Assembly (NCBI RefSeq): GCF_014640315.1
Contig: NZ_BMGS01000009.1
Span: 1-64,000 of the forward strand
Length of the DNA: 64,000 nucleotides
From: Hymenobacter glacieicola
GTDB taxonomy: Bacteria; Bacteroidota; Bacteroidia; Cytophagales; Hymenobacteraceae
Direction of reading: 5' to 3'
Position 1 is the first letter of the stretch; each line of letters begins with the position of its first letter. Shown here piece after piece: positions 46,139-54,817 of the stretch. Below the pieces are notes generated by a model. It saw only the letters and a list, made by a program, of their open reading frames with translations. It was not told the DNA's origin and searched no databases. The position numbers and the translations under genes are program-made.

Positions 46139-46735
46139 CTAGTGCATTCGGTCGTCGCGTACCGGGAGGCTCGTGACAATTTCGCCCTCAATTTTGAGTA
46201 GCTCCTGCAACCGGGCGTCTACTTCCTGCGGGTCGCAATATTCCTTGGCCAGGTCCACGTAACTCACGAAGTGGCCCGCCTCCGAAGCCATCAGCTCGTA
46301 ATAAAACTGGCTTAGCTCGGGGTCCGGAATGTGCTTCCACAACAGCTTGAACCGCTCGCAGCTACGGGCCTCTATCAGAGCGCTTACCAGGAGCTGATCC
46401 ATGAGCTGCCGTTCCCGGGGGCCTCCCTTCCGCACGTGGGTCATGAGCTGCACTACATATTCGTCGCGACGGGGGCGGCCCAGCTCGTGGCCCCGCTTGC
46501 GCAGTTCCTGCAGCACCCGCGTAAAGTGCTCCCACTCCTCCGCCACCAGGCCAGTGAGTTCTTCTACCAAGCGGGTTTTCTCGGGGTATTTTATAATCAG
46601 GGAAATGCCGGTGCTGGCCGCCTTCTGCTCGCAGTACGCATGGTCTACCAGAATATCCACAATGTTTTTGCTGGCAATATCTACCCACCGGGGGTCCGTG
46701 TTCAGCTTCAGCTTCAGAATGGTTTTTTCTTTCAT
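46139..46735 (-). CDS. miaE: tRNA 2-methylthio-N6-isopentenyladenosine-37 hydroxylase
   Basis: This 198-aa di-iron, ferritin-like helical-bundle monooxygenase hydroxylates ms2i6A37 to ms2io6A. Ligand-type acidic residues occur in DHAYCEQKA, AEEWEHFTRVL, EARSCERF and ASEAGHF. ATG 46735 gives MKEKTILKLKLNTDPRWVDI. Its substrate is made by MiaA plus the MiaB encoded at 56242, so two consecutive steps are in the window although not in one operon. Confidence 0.92.
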   Translation of the reverse strand: MKEKTILKLKLNTDPRWVDIASKNIVDILVDHAYCEQKAASTGISLIIKYPEKTRLVEELTGLVAEEWEHFTRVLQELRKRGHELGRPRRDEYVVQLMTHVRKGGPRERQLMDQLLVSALIEARSCERFKLLWKHIPDPELSQFYYELMASEAGHFVSYVDLAKEYCDPQEVDARLQELLKIEGEIVTSLPVRDDRMH

Positions 46736-46861
46736 GAGCGAGGGTATCTGGGGGGCTTCGGATTGTAGGGCTTGGATGGTAGTACTTACCCTGGTAGCTC
46801 TTAACAAGTCGGCACAAGAGGGAAAGAGCATCATTCAAGATCCGAAAGGCCCACGACTTAC

Positions 46862-48793
46862 TTAGTTAAAGAACTGCCAGCGAATACCGAACTCGAATCG
46901 GCGGGGCAAGCCGGCGTAGTATGGGGTAGTGTAGTAGCCCGACTGCGGCAGAAACTGATTGACGTAGGCCATCTTCAGAAACACGCCTACCGTTTTGATG
47001 TCCCCGCTCAGAAACACGTCGACTAGGGGCGTGTTCCGAATGGTGAAATGGTCCTGGAGATAGAACTGTTGGGTGCTGGGGCTGTAGTCGTAGGCCTTCC
47101 AGCGCGACTGGAAGTAGGCCTGAGCGCCAATCTGACCCAGCAGGGCTTTCTTAAACACGTAGCCTTGGTAGTACAGCCGGGAGGTACCCACCAGCTTCGG
47201 CACCCGAATGCCCTGCTTGTCGTCCTCGGCCCCGAGCGTGTAGGTGGCCTGGTTATCGAAGAAAACATGACCTACGTTCAGGCGGTAGCGGGCCATTAGG
47301 CTGGTGAGCTGCTGGGCCTGGCTGCGCTGGGTGGGCAGGGCCTGCTGGTTGTAGTACACCAAGTTGCTGATGTTGGCCAGCATACCGGCGGCCTCCAGGT
47401 AGTGGCGGCCCAGGGGTTGCGCTACCCGCACCTTCAGCTGCTGCACCTGGGTGTTGCTGAACTCATTGGTCCAGCGGTAGTGGTTGCCGTAAAACTGCTG
47501 CTCCGTGAGCGTGGGGGCATAACTGGTCAGGAGCAGCTCCCCGCTCAGGGGCCCGAGCCGGGCAATGCCGCGGGCCCAGTACTCACTGTCCTTGATGTTG
47601 GTGACGGGCCGCAGCTCCCCGGCGGTTTCAATGGCAAACTGCCGGTAGCGGAAAGCCGCCGTACCTCCCAGAAACACCTGGGTATCGTTGCGTTCGGCCA
47701 GGGCTTGCCTCACCACCGCCGGCTCGCCGAAAGCGGCGCGGGTTACCAGCGAATACGTGCGCTGCCGGCCGTAGAGCCGGTATTCCACGGTGTTGCTGTT
47801 GCCCATCACGCCCACCGTGTTTTCCAGCTGCCGGAACTCGGCCCGGTCATCGGTAGCAGCGGTGCTCAGCAGCAGGGCCGGGTAAAACTGCACGATTCCC
47901 GCCTGTTGCACCAGCCGGTCGTCGGTGTACTTATTCAGCTGGCGGTTCCAGTCGAAAATATGAAATACGGTCAGGCCCCGGCCCAGCAAGCGGTAGGTAT
48001 GAGCCAGGCGCACCCGGTCGCGGGAGTCGCGGTTTACGGCGTTGGTTAGGCGCACCTGCTCCCGCTGGTAGTCAAACAGCCGCGACAAATCAATCTGCTG
48101 GCCGTTGGTATCGCGCAGCGTATCGGTGGGCAGGGGCTGGATGCCACCCTGCTCCACGGCCCGGTGCCGGGCCGTGCTGAAGTTAGCCAGCGCGTGGTAG
48201 CGGTTGTCGGGCGACTGGTAGCGCACGAAGAACAGAAAGTTGCTGTGCTCTGTCTGCCCGGTTTGGGTGTTGGTAACGGCCAGGTACTTGTTGGAGCCGA
48301 ACCGCTCGTAGGCAAAGCCTACGTTGAAGGCTTTCTTGATGCTGCGCGCGTAGGACAGCTCAAACACCTGCTCGTAGGGGTTACCCTGGAAAAAACGGAA
48401 GAAGGTGTAGGGCGAGCGGGTATCGTAGTAGGGTACCGTGGCGGCGTCGCGCACGTACCGGTCGAACACGTTACGGCCGAGGCGGGCGCCCAGCTGCAGA
48501 TTCGGCTCCCAGAGCAAGCGGCGCGAGGCCGTCCCGAAGTTACCTAGGTCCTGCTGGTAGGTGCTGTCGTGGGTCCAGTACCGATTTTGGGGCAGGCGCG
48601 TGAGGGTAGTATCCACCATGCGCCCCAGCGTGTCGCCCCGGAAAACATCCGCCTCGCGCAAAATGAACGTAGTGTGCGCCCCGTAGCGCACCTTGGTAGA
48701 ATCGTCGATGACTTGGGCGTGAGCTGCAGTGGTCAGCAGGCCCGCGCCCAGGAGCAGCGCCGCCGCCCGGCCCGGCCGGAGTGGCCGGCGCAC
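46862..48793 (-). CDS. Putative outer-membrane porin (Porin_10-like)
   Basis: From GTG 48793 this encodes a 643-aa protein with a signal peptide (MRRPLRPGRAAALLLGAGLL...AHA) and a beta-barrel-like body rich in alternating Tyr/Arg/Phe strands, ending RFEFGIRWQFFN with a terminal Phe-type residue typical of OM barrels. It resembles PF14121-type putative porins. A TTG at 48871 would overlap the lpxK end but gives a poor signal peptide. It follows lpxK on the same strand and is probably coupled. Confidence 0.85.
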   Translation of the reverse strand: MRRPLRPGRAAALLLGAGLLTTAAHAQVIDDSTKVRYGAHTTFILREADVFRGDTLGRMVDTTLTRLPQNRYWTHDSTYQQDLGNFGTASRRLLWEPNLQLGARLGRNVFDRYVRDAATVPYYDTRSPYTFFRFFQGNPYEQVFELSYARSIKKAFNVGFAYERFGSNKYLAVTNTQTGQTEHSNFLFFVRYQSPDNRYHALANFSTARHRAVEQGGIQPLPTDTLRDTNGQQIDLSRLFDYQREQVRLTNAVNRDSRDRVRLAHTYRLLGRGLTVFHIFDWNRQLNKYTDDRLVQQAGIVQFYPALLLSTAATDDRAEFRQLENTVGVMGNSNTVEYRLYGRQRTYSLVTRAAFGEPAVVRQALAERNDTQVFLGGTAAFRYRQFAIETAGELRPVTNIKDSEYWARGIARLGPLSGELLLTSYAPTLTEQQFYGNHYRWTNEFSNTQVQQLKVRVAQPLGRHYLEAAGMLANISNLVYYNQQALPTQRSQAQQLTSLMARYRLNVGHVFFDNQATYTLGAEDDKQGIRVPKLVGTSRLYYQGYVFKKALLGQIGAQAYFQSRWKAYDYSPSTQQFYLQDHFTIRNTPLVDVFLSGDIKTVGVFLKMAYVNQFLPQSGYYTTPYYAGLPRRFEFGIRWQFFN

Positions 48794-48863
48794 CCGGCAG
48801 CTAACCAAGGCGGAAACTGAAAGACGGGCGGCAGGTGCTTGTGACAACGAAAACAGCAGTGGG

Positions 48864-49925
48864 TCAGACAACAGCGTGGGGCTGAAAGTACGGGGTCAGC
48901 AGCTCGGCCAGCCGGGTTTCCCCGTCGGCCAGAAACCGCACCTCAATTGGAATGTAAAATACGGGCATAGCGGCCACAATTGCAGCTACGGCCGGTTCTA
49001 GCAACCGGGCCGCATCCTTCTGCGTGGTCAGAACGCTTTGGCCCGGCCGTAATTGCGCGGCCAGTTGCTGCAACTCCTTGGCCTGAAAGACGTGGTGGTC
49101 AGAAAAACTGGCGTGGTGCACTACCCGGTAGCCCGCCGCCCGCAAATGCTCCAGCAACGGCCCGGGCTGGGCAATGCCCGTGAGCAACACTACCTCAGCT
49201 CCGGGCAGCTGCAAGGGACCCGCCGTAACGGGTACGGGGGCGCCATACTCATAGCAGGAAAACAGCACGGGCACGCCGGGACGGGCGTAGCGGCGGATGC
49301 GCCGGGTTATTTCCTGCCGAATTGTGGCCGAAAGCCGGGGCGCGCACTTGGTCACTACCACCACATCGGCCCGCACGGCCCCGGCCCGGCTTTCGCGCAG
49401 CCGTCCGGCGGGTAGCACAAAGTCTTCGTAAAATGGTCGGGCCTGCTCCGTGAGCAGCATCGTAAAGGCCGGCTGCACGCGCCGGTGCTGGTAGGCATCG
49501 TCCAGCACAACGGCCGTAACAGTGGGTTGCTGCACCAGCAGTTGTCGGATACCGGCCACCCGGTCCTCGCTCACGGCTACCGGCACCTGCCCCCCGAAAT
49601 GCCGGAACTGCTGCAGCGGCTCGTCGCCGATGGTAGCGGCCAAGTCGGTAGCGGTGGCCAGGCGGTACCCGCGGGTGGCGCGGCCGTACCCCCGACTCAG
49701 CAGCGCCGGCCGCTGCCCCTGGGTCTGCAGCCAAGCTACCAGCCAGGCTACGTGGGGTGTCTTGCCAGTGCCCCCTACCCGCAAATTGCCCACATTCAGC
49801 ACGGGCACCTGGGCAAAACGGGTGCGAGGCTTCAGGCCGATGCGGTACAGCCAATTGCGCACGGCCATCACGCCGGCGTATAGCCAGCTGGCGGGAAGCA
49901 GCAACAGCGTGAGCAGAGAGGGCAT
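48864..49925 (-). CDS. lpxK: Tetraacyldisaccharide 4'-kinase
   Basis: This 353-aa inner-membrane kinase adds the 4'-phosphate to lipid A precursor. An N-terminal hydrophobic helix (LLTLLLLPASWLYAGVMAV) and the P-loop VGNLRVGGTGKTPHV match LpxK. Later segments SRGYGRATRGY, GDEPLQ and VVLDDAYQHRRV (DDxxQH motif) confirm it. ATG 49925 begins MPSLLTLLLLPASW. The gene ends 71 nt upstream of the porin start. Confidence 0.95.
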   Translation of the reverse strand: MPSLLTLLLLPASWLYAGVMAVRNWLYRIGLKPRTRFAQVPVLNVGNLRVGGTGKTPHVAWLVAWLQTQGQRPALLSRGYGRATRGYRLATATDLAATIGDEPLQQFRHFGGQVPVAVSEDRVAGIRQLLVQQPTVTAVVLDDAYQHRRVQPAFTMLLTEQARPFYEDFVLPAGRLRESRAGAVRADVVVVTKCAPRLSATIRQEITRRIRRYARPGVPVLFSCYEYGAPVPVTAGPLQLPGAEVVLLTGIAQPGPLLEHLRAAGYRVVHHASFSDHHVFQAKELQQLAAQLRPGQSVLTTQKDAARLLEPAVAAIVAAMPVFYIPIEVRFLADGETRLAELLTPYFQPHAVV

Positions 49926-50209
49926 GCGTGGAGAGTGGCGCGAATTGCAAAAGTAGCGGGTTCGGCGGGGTGTTGCCCCAGCACATCCGTTTTTTCGCGT
50001 GGCAGTGGTGGGAACCTCTATACTCCTTAGTTTTGACAAGCTAGCTCGCGGTCAGCTTATGAAATCCGCCCACTGTTTTTTCGCCTCTTGTTTTGGTGGA
50101 CCGCTAAGCAGAATAGCAGGCATGTCATTTTCAGTTTGACACGATTTTCTGCGTCATTTGTTAAAGCAATGAGCGGCTGTATATTTATTTACTCAACAAA
50201 TACACTACC

Positions 50210-50515
50210 ATGTGGAATGCAGGTTTCATCTATATTCCTATTATTTTAGGTCTACTTATTTCCTTCACTGTTGGAATTTATAAAAAGGTATCGGGGCTCT
50301 CGATTTTCAGGGACAGGCACGAGAAGTTTTGCCTGAAAGTCTTTTTCGCCACGTTCTGGCTACTGTTTTTCGGCTTAACAATATTTTCGGAGGAAATCCT
50401 CGGAGGATATTTATACGACTGGAGCAGCATTATAGAATTAGCTATATTTACATTGATTACAGCTATTTCACTTAGCTTATTTGTTTGTGCAATAAGTATC
50501 ATACATAAAAAATAA
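50210..50515 (+). CDS. AT-rich small membrane protein
   Basis: This 101-aa protein has three predicted membrane segments (about 5-24, 42-60, 74-97) with a basic loop RDRHEKFCLK. No family is recognised. It is AT-rich compared with flanking genes, suggesting accessory origin. It is a single gene with no partner. Confidence 0.7.
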   Translation: MWNAGFIYIPIILGLLISFTVGIYKKVSGLSIFRDRHEKFCLKVFFATFWLLFFGLTIFSEEILGGYLYDWSSIIELAIFTLITAISLSLFVCAISIIHKK

Positions 50516-50598
50516 TTTTCTGTATTCCCTGTATGAGCACCTAAGGCCACTAGTAATACGCAGAGAGTATTTTTTATGTATCACGACTTCCTCGCCTT

Positions 50599-51273
50599 AT
50601 GTCCTTTTCTGACCGCCTGCTGCATTTCTTAACGGAATTTCCTTTACCGGCTACCCTCCCTGAGAATGTGGAGGCGTTTAGCCCCTACCAGGAGTCGACG
50701 CCGCGGGCTTTGTTTACGCAGTTTGCCCGGCAGTACTATGCCGGCAACCAGCGCCGGGTAGCGCTGCTGGGCATCAACCCGGGCCGCCTGGGCAACGGCC
50801 GCACCGGCGTGGCCTTCACCGATCCGGTGGCGCTGGCCGCCTGGGGCATTGCCAATGAACTGCCCCGCCGCCGGGAGCCCTCCAGCGAGTTTATTCAGGC
50901 GGTAGTGGAAGCCATGGGCGGGCCAACGGCCTTCTACCAGCGTTTCTTCCTGGGCTCCCTTTACCCGCTGGTGCTCCTGCGCAATGGCCTGAATTACAAC
51001 TTCTATGACTCGCCGGCCGTCACGGCGGCGCTGTGGCCTACCATCCAGCAAGGCATGAAACGCCAGGTGGAGAAAGTGGGCTTGGCGCGGCACGCCGCCA
51101 TCTGCCTGGGCCGGCGCAACGCACTGTATTTCAACCGCCTGAATGAGGAGCTGCAGCTCTTCGACCAGATTCACGTGCTGGATCATCCGCGCTACCTCAT
51201 GCAATACAAGCGGAGGCACCTAACGGAGAATGTGGCCCGCTACGTGGAAGTGCTTTCCGCCGCTATTCTGTAG
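50599..51273 (+). CDS. SMUG2-like uracil-DNA glycosylase family protein
   Basis: This 224-aa protein has VALLGINPGRLGNGRTGVAFTDP (glycosylase motif 1-type GINPG) and VLDHPRYLMQYKRRH (motif 2-type His). It resembles the SMUG2 group, which removes uracil and hypoxanthine-like lesions from DNA. It is cytoplasmic. The following nif3-like gene is 65 nt downstream on the same strand. Confidence 0.85.
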   Translation: MSFSDRLLHFLTEFPLPATLPENVEAFSPYQESTPRALFTQFARQYYAGNQRRVALLGINPGRLGNGRTGVAFTDPVALAAWGIANELPRRREPSSEFIQAVVEAMGGPTAFYQRFFLGSLYPLVLLRNGLNYNFYDSPAVTAALWPTIQQGMKRQVEKVGLARHAAICLGRRNALYFNRLNEELQLFDQIHVLDHPRYLMQYKRRHLTENVARYVEVLSAAIL

Positions 51274-51338
51274 CGTAAAACTGGAAAGCTTGCCGTTCTT
51301 TGCCCGCTGTTGCGCCCTTTTGTTTCTACTCTCTGCCC

Positions 51339-52439
51339 ATGCCTACCGTTCAAGATCTTGCCCGCGTGCTGGAGCGGGCCGCGCCCCTCGCCTACCAGGA
51401 ATCTTACGACAACGCCGGCCTGCAGTGCGGCAACCCGCAGATGGAAGTGCGAGGCGTCCTGATTGCCCTGGACTGCACCCCGGCGGTAGTCGACGAGGCC
51501 CTAAGCCGGGGCTGCAACGTGGTAGTGGCCCACCATCCCCTCATTTTCAAGCCCCTTAAGCGCCTGACCGGAGCCAACGAAGTAGAGCAAACCCTGCTGA
51601 AGGCCATCCGGCACGACGTGGCCTTGTACGCGGCCCACACCAACCTCGACAACGTGCGCCAGGGCGTCAACCGCAAGCTGGCCGAAAAGCTGGGACTGCA
51701 GAATCTGCGCATTCTCGACCCCAAGCCGGGGCTGCTGGCCAAGCTCATTACCTACGTGCCGCCTACCCACACCCAGGCTGTGCTAGATGCCCTGTATGAG
51801 GCCGGGGCCGGGCAGGTAGGCGACTACGCTGGGTGCAGCTTCCACACCGAGGGCATCGGCACCTTTACGCCCGGGGCCGGCACGAACCCTTTTATTGGGC
51901 AGCCGCACGAGCCCGAAACGGTACGCGAAAACCGGGTGGAAGTGCTGCTGCCCCTGCATCTGCAGGGCCCCGCGCTGCGGGCCTTGCGGCAGGCTCACCC
52001 CTACGAGGAAGTAGCCTACGAAATCATCCGGCTCGAAAACGTAAACCAGGAAGTCGGCTCCGGCATGATTGGGGAACTGCCCGCGCCGCTGAGTCCGGGA
52101 CAGTTCCGGCAGCTGCTGAAAACGGCCCTGGGCATACCCGTGGTCAAGCACACGGAGTTCGAGCAGCCCATTACCCGCGTGGCTTTGTGCGGCGGGGCGG
52201 GCAGCTTCCTTATTGGCAAAGCCCGCGCCGCCGGGGCTGATGCCTACGTCACCGGCGACTTGAAATACCACGAATATTTTGGGGCGGAAGGCCGGTTGCT
52301 GCTCTGCGACGTAGGCCATTTTGAGAGCGAGCAGTTTACCGGCGAAATTTTCCGGGATTTGCTTCTGGGCAACTTTGGAAGTACTTTTGCGCTCTTCATT
52401 GCTGAGACCATCACCAACCCCGTCCGTTATGATTTCTAA
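51339..52439 (+). CDS. Nif3/GTP cyclohydrolase I type 2-like protein
   Basis: This 366-aa di-metal hexameric protein has N-terminal metal ligands in VVVAHHPLIFKPLKRL and C-terminal ones in LLCDVGHFESEQF. A PII-like insert (about 125-245) is present as in the longer bacterial members. The biochemical role of the family is not settled. It overlaps the zinc-ribbon gene by 11 nt, implying translational coupling. Confidence 0.95.
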   Translation: MPTVQDLARVLERAAPLAYQESYDNAGLQCGNPQMEVRGVLIALDCTPAVVDEALSRGCNVVVAHHPLIFKPLKRLTGANEVEQTLLKAIRHDVALYAAHTNLDNVRQGVNRKLAEKLGLQNLRILDPKPGLLAKLITYVPPTHTQAVLDALYEAGAGQVGDYAGCSFHTEGIGTFTPGAGTNPFIGQPHEPETVRENRVEVLLPLHLQGPALRALRQAHPYEEVAYEIIRLENVNQEVGSGMIGELPAPLSPGQFRQLLKTALGIPVVKHTEFEQPITRVALCGGAGSFLIGKARAAGADAYVTGDLKYHEYFGAEGRLLLCDVGHFESEQFTGEIFRDLLLGNFGSTFALFIAETITNPVRYDF

Positions 52440-53178
52440 TTCCTCCGCGGAAACCCCCGTTGCCAGTAAGCTGGAAGCCCTTCTGAACCTGCAGCGCATT
52501 GACTCGCAACTGGACGAAATCCGGCGCGTACGCGGCGACCTGCCCGAAGAGGTTCGTGACCTGGAGGATGAAATTGCGGGTTACGAGGTACGCGTAGGCA
52601 AATTCGACGAGGAAATTGCCGCCCTCAACGACCAGATCAAGCAGCGCAAGCAAAATGCTAAGGATGCTGATGGCCTGATCAAGCGCTACGAAGACCAGCA
52701 AACCAACGTGCGCAACAACCGCGAGTACGAGGCCATTGCCAAGGAAATCGAGCTGCAGAAACTGGAAATCCAGATTTCGGAAAAGAAAATCAAAGAAGCG
52801 CAGTACCAGATTGAGCTGAAGAACACCGAAATCAGCGGAACCAAGCAGCGCCTGGAAGAGCGTAAGAAAGACCTGGACAACAAGAAAGCTGAGCTGGAAA
52901 CCATTGTGGGTGAAAGCGAAGCCGACGAGAAAAAGCTCATGGACGAGCGCGGCACCGCCGTGCAGCCCGTGGAAGACCGCCTGCTGATGGCCTACACCCG
53001 TATCCGCGGCAACGTGCGCAACGGTCTGGCCGTGGTAACGGTAAAGCGCGACGCCTGCGGCGGCTGCTTTAACACCGTGCCGCCCCAGCGCCAGGCCGAT
53101 ATCATTGCCCACAAGAAAATCATCGTGTGCGAGCACTGCGGCCGCGTACTGGCCGACGTGGAAGCTCGTACGGCGTAA
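52429..53178 (+). CDS. Coiled-coil zinc-ribbon protein (C4-type, CdsZ-like)
   Basis: This 249-aa protein has a long coiled coil (about 20-185) followed by a C-terminal zinc ribbon with CGGC and CEHC. It is similar to the C4-type zinc-ribbon proteins (DUF164/CdsZ), of uncertain role in envelope or RNA-linked processes. It is translationally coupled to nif3 by an 11-nt overlap, a common arrangement in this phylum. A terminator follows. Confidence 0.9.
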   Translation: MISNSSAETPVASKLEALLNLQRIDSQLDEIRRVRGDLPEEVRDLEDEIAGYEVRVGKFDEEIAALNDQIKQRKQNAKDADGLIKRYEDQQTNVRNNREYEAIAKEIELQKLEIQISEKKIKEAQYQIELKNTEISGTKQRLEERKKDLDNKKAELETIVGESEADEKKLMDERGTAVQPVEDRLLMAYTRIRGNVRNGLAVVTVKRDACGGCFNTVPPQRQADIIAHKKIIVCEHCGRVLADVEARTA

Positions 53179-53203
53179 GGATTTTCGTGTTGGTTCACTT
53201 AAG

Positions 53204-53232
53204 AAGAACGGCCTCTGTGCCGTTCTTTTTTT
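53204..53232 (+). terminator. Terminator of the nif3/zinc-ribbon unit
   Basis: AAGAACGG / CCGTTCTT followed by a T-run ending 5 nt before the ATG of the next gene at 53237. The terminator thus occupies the expected leader region of the following gene. Confidence 0.82.
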
Positions 53233-53236
53233 GCTT

Positions 53237-54760
53237 ATGAAGTTTCTCGTTGAGGTTTGCAGAGGTTTACGCAGAGGTACGCTGAGGCTGTTGTTTTTGC
53301 TGACGCTTACCGCTGTAAATCCCCGTGTGGCCCGCAGCGAACCTCCGCCAGAAACCTTCCCCGCGCCGGTTCTCTCGGCGCCCCAGGCCCGCGCTTACGC
53401 CGAAGTACTAAAAATGCGGCCCGACGCGGCCCGCGCCCAGCTCCGGGCCGCGCCCCCGACTGCCCCGGGCACCCTACTGGTACAGGACTGCCTGAGTATT
53501 ACCGAGTTGCTCGTTAGCCAGGATGCCAGCCGGTACCAAGCCACCGTGGAGGCCCAGGATCAGCGGCTGAAGGCCCTGGAGAAGGCGGCCGCGCCCGGCG
53601 CGCTGCCGGCGTACGCCCGCGCCGAAATCCGTTTGCACCAGGCGGCGGCGCAGGTGGTGTTTGGCCACGAGGTGCAGGGCGCCTGGAATTTGCGCCAGAG
53701 TTACCAGCAGATGCAGCAGGTAGTGCGCCAGTATCCGCAGTATTTGCCGGCGCGCAAAACCCTGGGCATGATGCAGTTCTTTATTGGCTCCCTGCCGGAA
53801 TCCTACCGGTGGTTTCTGAAGCTGCTGGGGCTGCCGGGCAGCGTGGAGGCGGGGCTGCACAACCTGCGCCTGGCCGCCACCCAAGCCAACGATTTTCAAC
53901 TGGAGGCGCGCCTGATTCTGGCCCTGCTGGAGGAAACGTACTACAAGAAGCCGGACGCGGCGTTGGGGCTGGTAGAAACCCTGTACCGCCAGCAGCCCGA
54001 CAACCTGCTCATCAGCTACCTGCTCATCAGCCAGCACAAAAAGCAGCACCACACCGACGCGGCCCTGACCGCCTACCGGACCCGCCCTACCGGACCCGAC
54101 TACCTATCGTTGCCCTACCTGCACCACATGGCCGCCGACTTGCTGCTTTATCAGGGCCAGTACGCTGCTTCGCTGCGGGCCAACCAGCAGTTTTTGCAGC
54201 AGTACCGGGGGCAGCACTACCGCAAGGATGCCGCCTTCAAGCTGTACCTGGCGGCGTGGCTGGGTGGTGATGCGGGCGCCGCCGAGCAGTACCGCCGGCA
54301 GATTGGCAGCGGGGGGCGCACGGTGCTGGAAGAAGACAACTACGCCCAACGCTTTTTCGAGGACAAGCTGCCCCTCAGCAAGCTCCTCACCCGCGCCCGC
54401 CTCCAGATTGACGGGGGCTACTACCGCCCCGCCCTGCTCACGCTCAACAGCTTCCGGCCCAGCGCCGCTACCCCCCTGCGCGACCGGCTGGAGGAGCCCT
54501 ACCGCCGGGCCCGGGCCTGGCACCTGCTCGGCCGCCCCGACTCGGCCCGGCTCTTTTACGCCCAGACCATTGCCCGGGCCGGGAGTGCGCCCTACTATTT
54601 CGCCCCTCAATCGGCCCTGCAACTGGGGTATTTGTACCAAGCGGAAGGGCAGCGCAACACGGCCAAGGTGTACTTTCAAAAGGCCCTGGCCTACCCCCGG
54701 CACGAGTACAAGAATAGCACCGATACCAAAGCCAAGCTGGCGCTGAAGGAGCTGGAGTAG
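53237..54760 (+). CDS. Exported TPR-like protein
   Basis: This 507-aa protein has a basic N-terminus with a hydrophobic signal segment (LRLLFLLTLTAVNP, then ARS). The rest is alpha-helical with repeat-like TPR motifs (for example AALGLVETLYRQQPDNLLIS, LLLYQGQYAASLRANQQFL and SALQLGYLYQAEGQRNTAK). It has a DUF3808-like arrangement and likely acts as a protein-interaction scaffold. The function is unknown. Its leader is almost entirely the terminator hairpin. Confidence 0.8.
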   Translation: MKFLVEVCRGLRRGTLRLLFLLTLTAVNPRVARSEPPPETFPAPVLSAPQARAYAEVLKMRPDAARAQLRAAPPTAPGTLLVQDCLSITELLVSQDASRYQATVEAQDQRLKALEKAAAPGALPAYARAEIRLHQAAAQVVFGHEVQGAWNLRQSYQQMQQVVRQYPQYLPARKTLGMMQFFIGSLPESYRWFLKLLGLPGSVEAGLHNLRLAATQANDFQLEARLILALLEETYYKKPDAALGLVETLYRQQPDNLLISYLLISQHKKQHHTDAALTAYRTRPTGPDYLSLPYLHHMAADLLLYQGQYAASLRANQQFLQQYRGQHYRKDAAFKLYLAAWLGGDAGAAEQYRRQIGSGGRTVLEEDNYAQRFFEDKLPLSKLLTRARLQIDGGYYRPALLTLNSFRPSAATPLRDRLEEPYRRARAWHLLGRPDSARLFYAQTIARAGSAPYYFAPQSALQLGYLYQAEGQRNTAKVYFQKALAYPRHEYKNSTDTKAKLALKELE

Positions 54761-54781
54761 CGCCGCCCAGGTGTTCTTTGT

Positions 54782-54813
54782 TTGCCTACCCCCGCTGGCA
54801 TCCCCTACCTTTG
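54782..54813 (+). promoter_or_regulatory. Bacteroidota promoter: TTG - 21 nt - TACCTTTG
   Basis: TTG at 54782-54784, a 21-nt spacer and TACCTTTG at 54806-54813 match the -33/-7 consensus well. The GTG start of pabB follows after exactly 4 nt, implying a leaderless or near-leaderless transcript. Confidence 0.7.
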
Positions 54814-54817
54814 CCCC

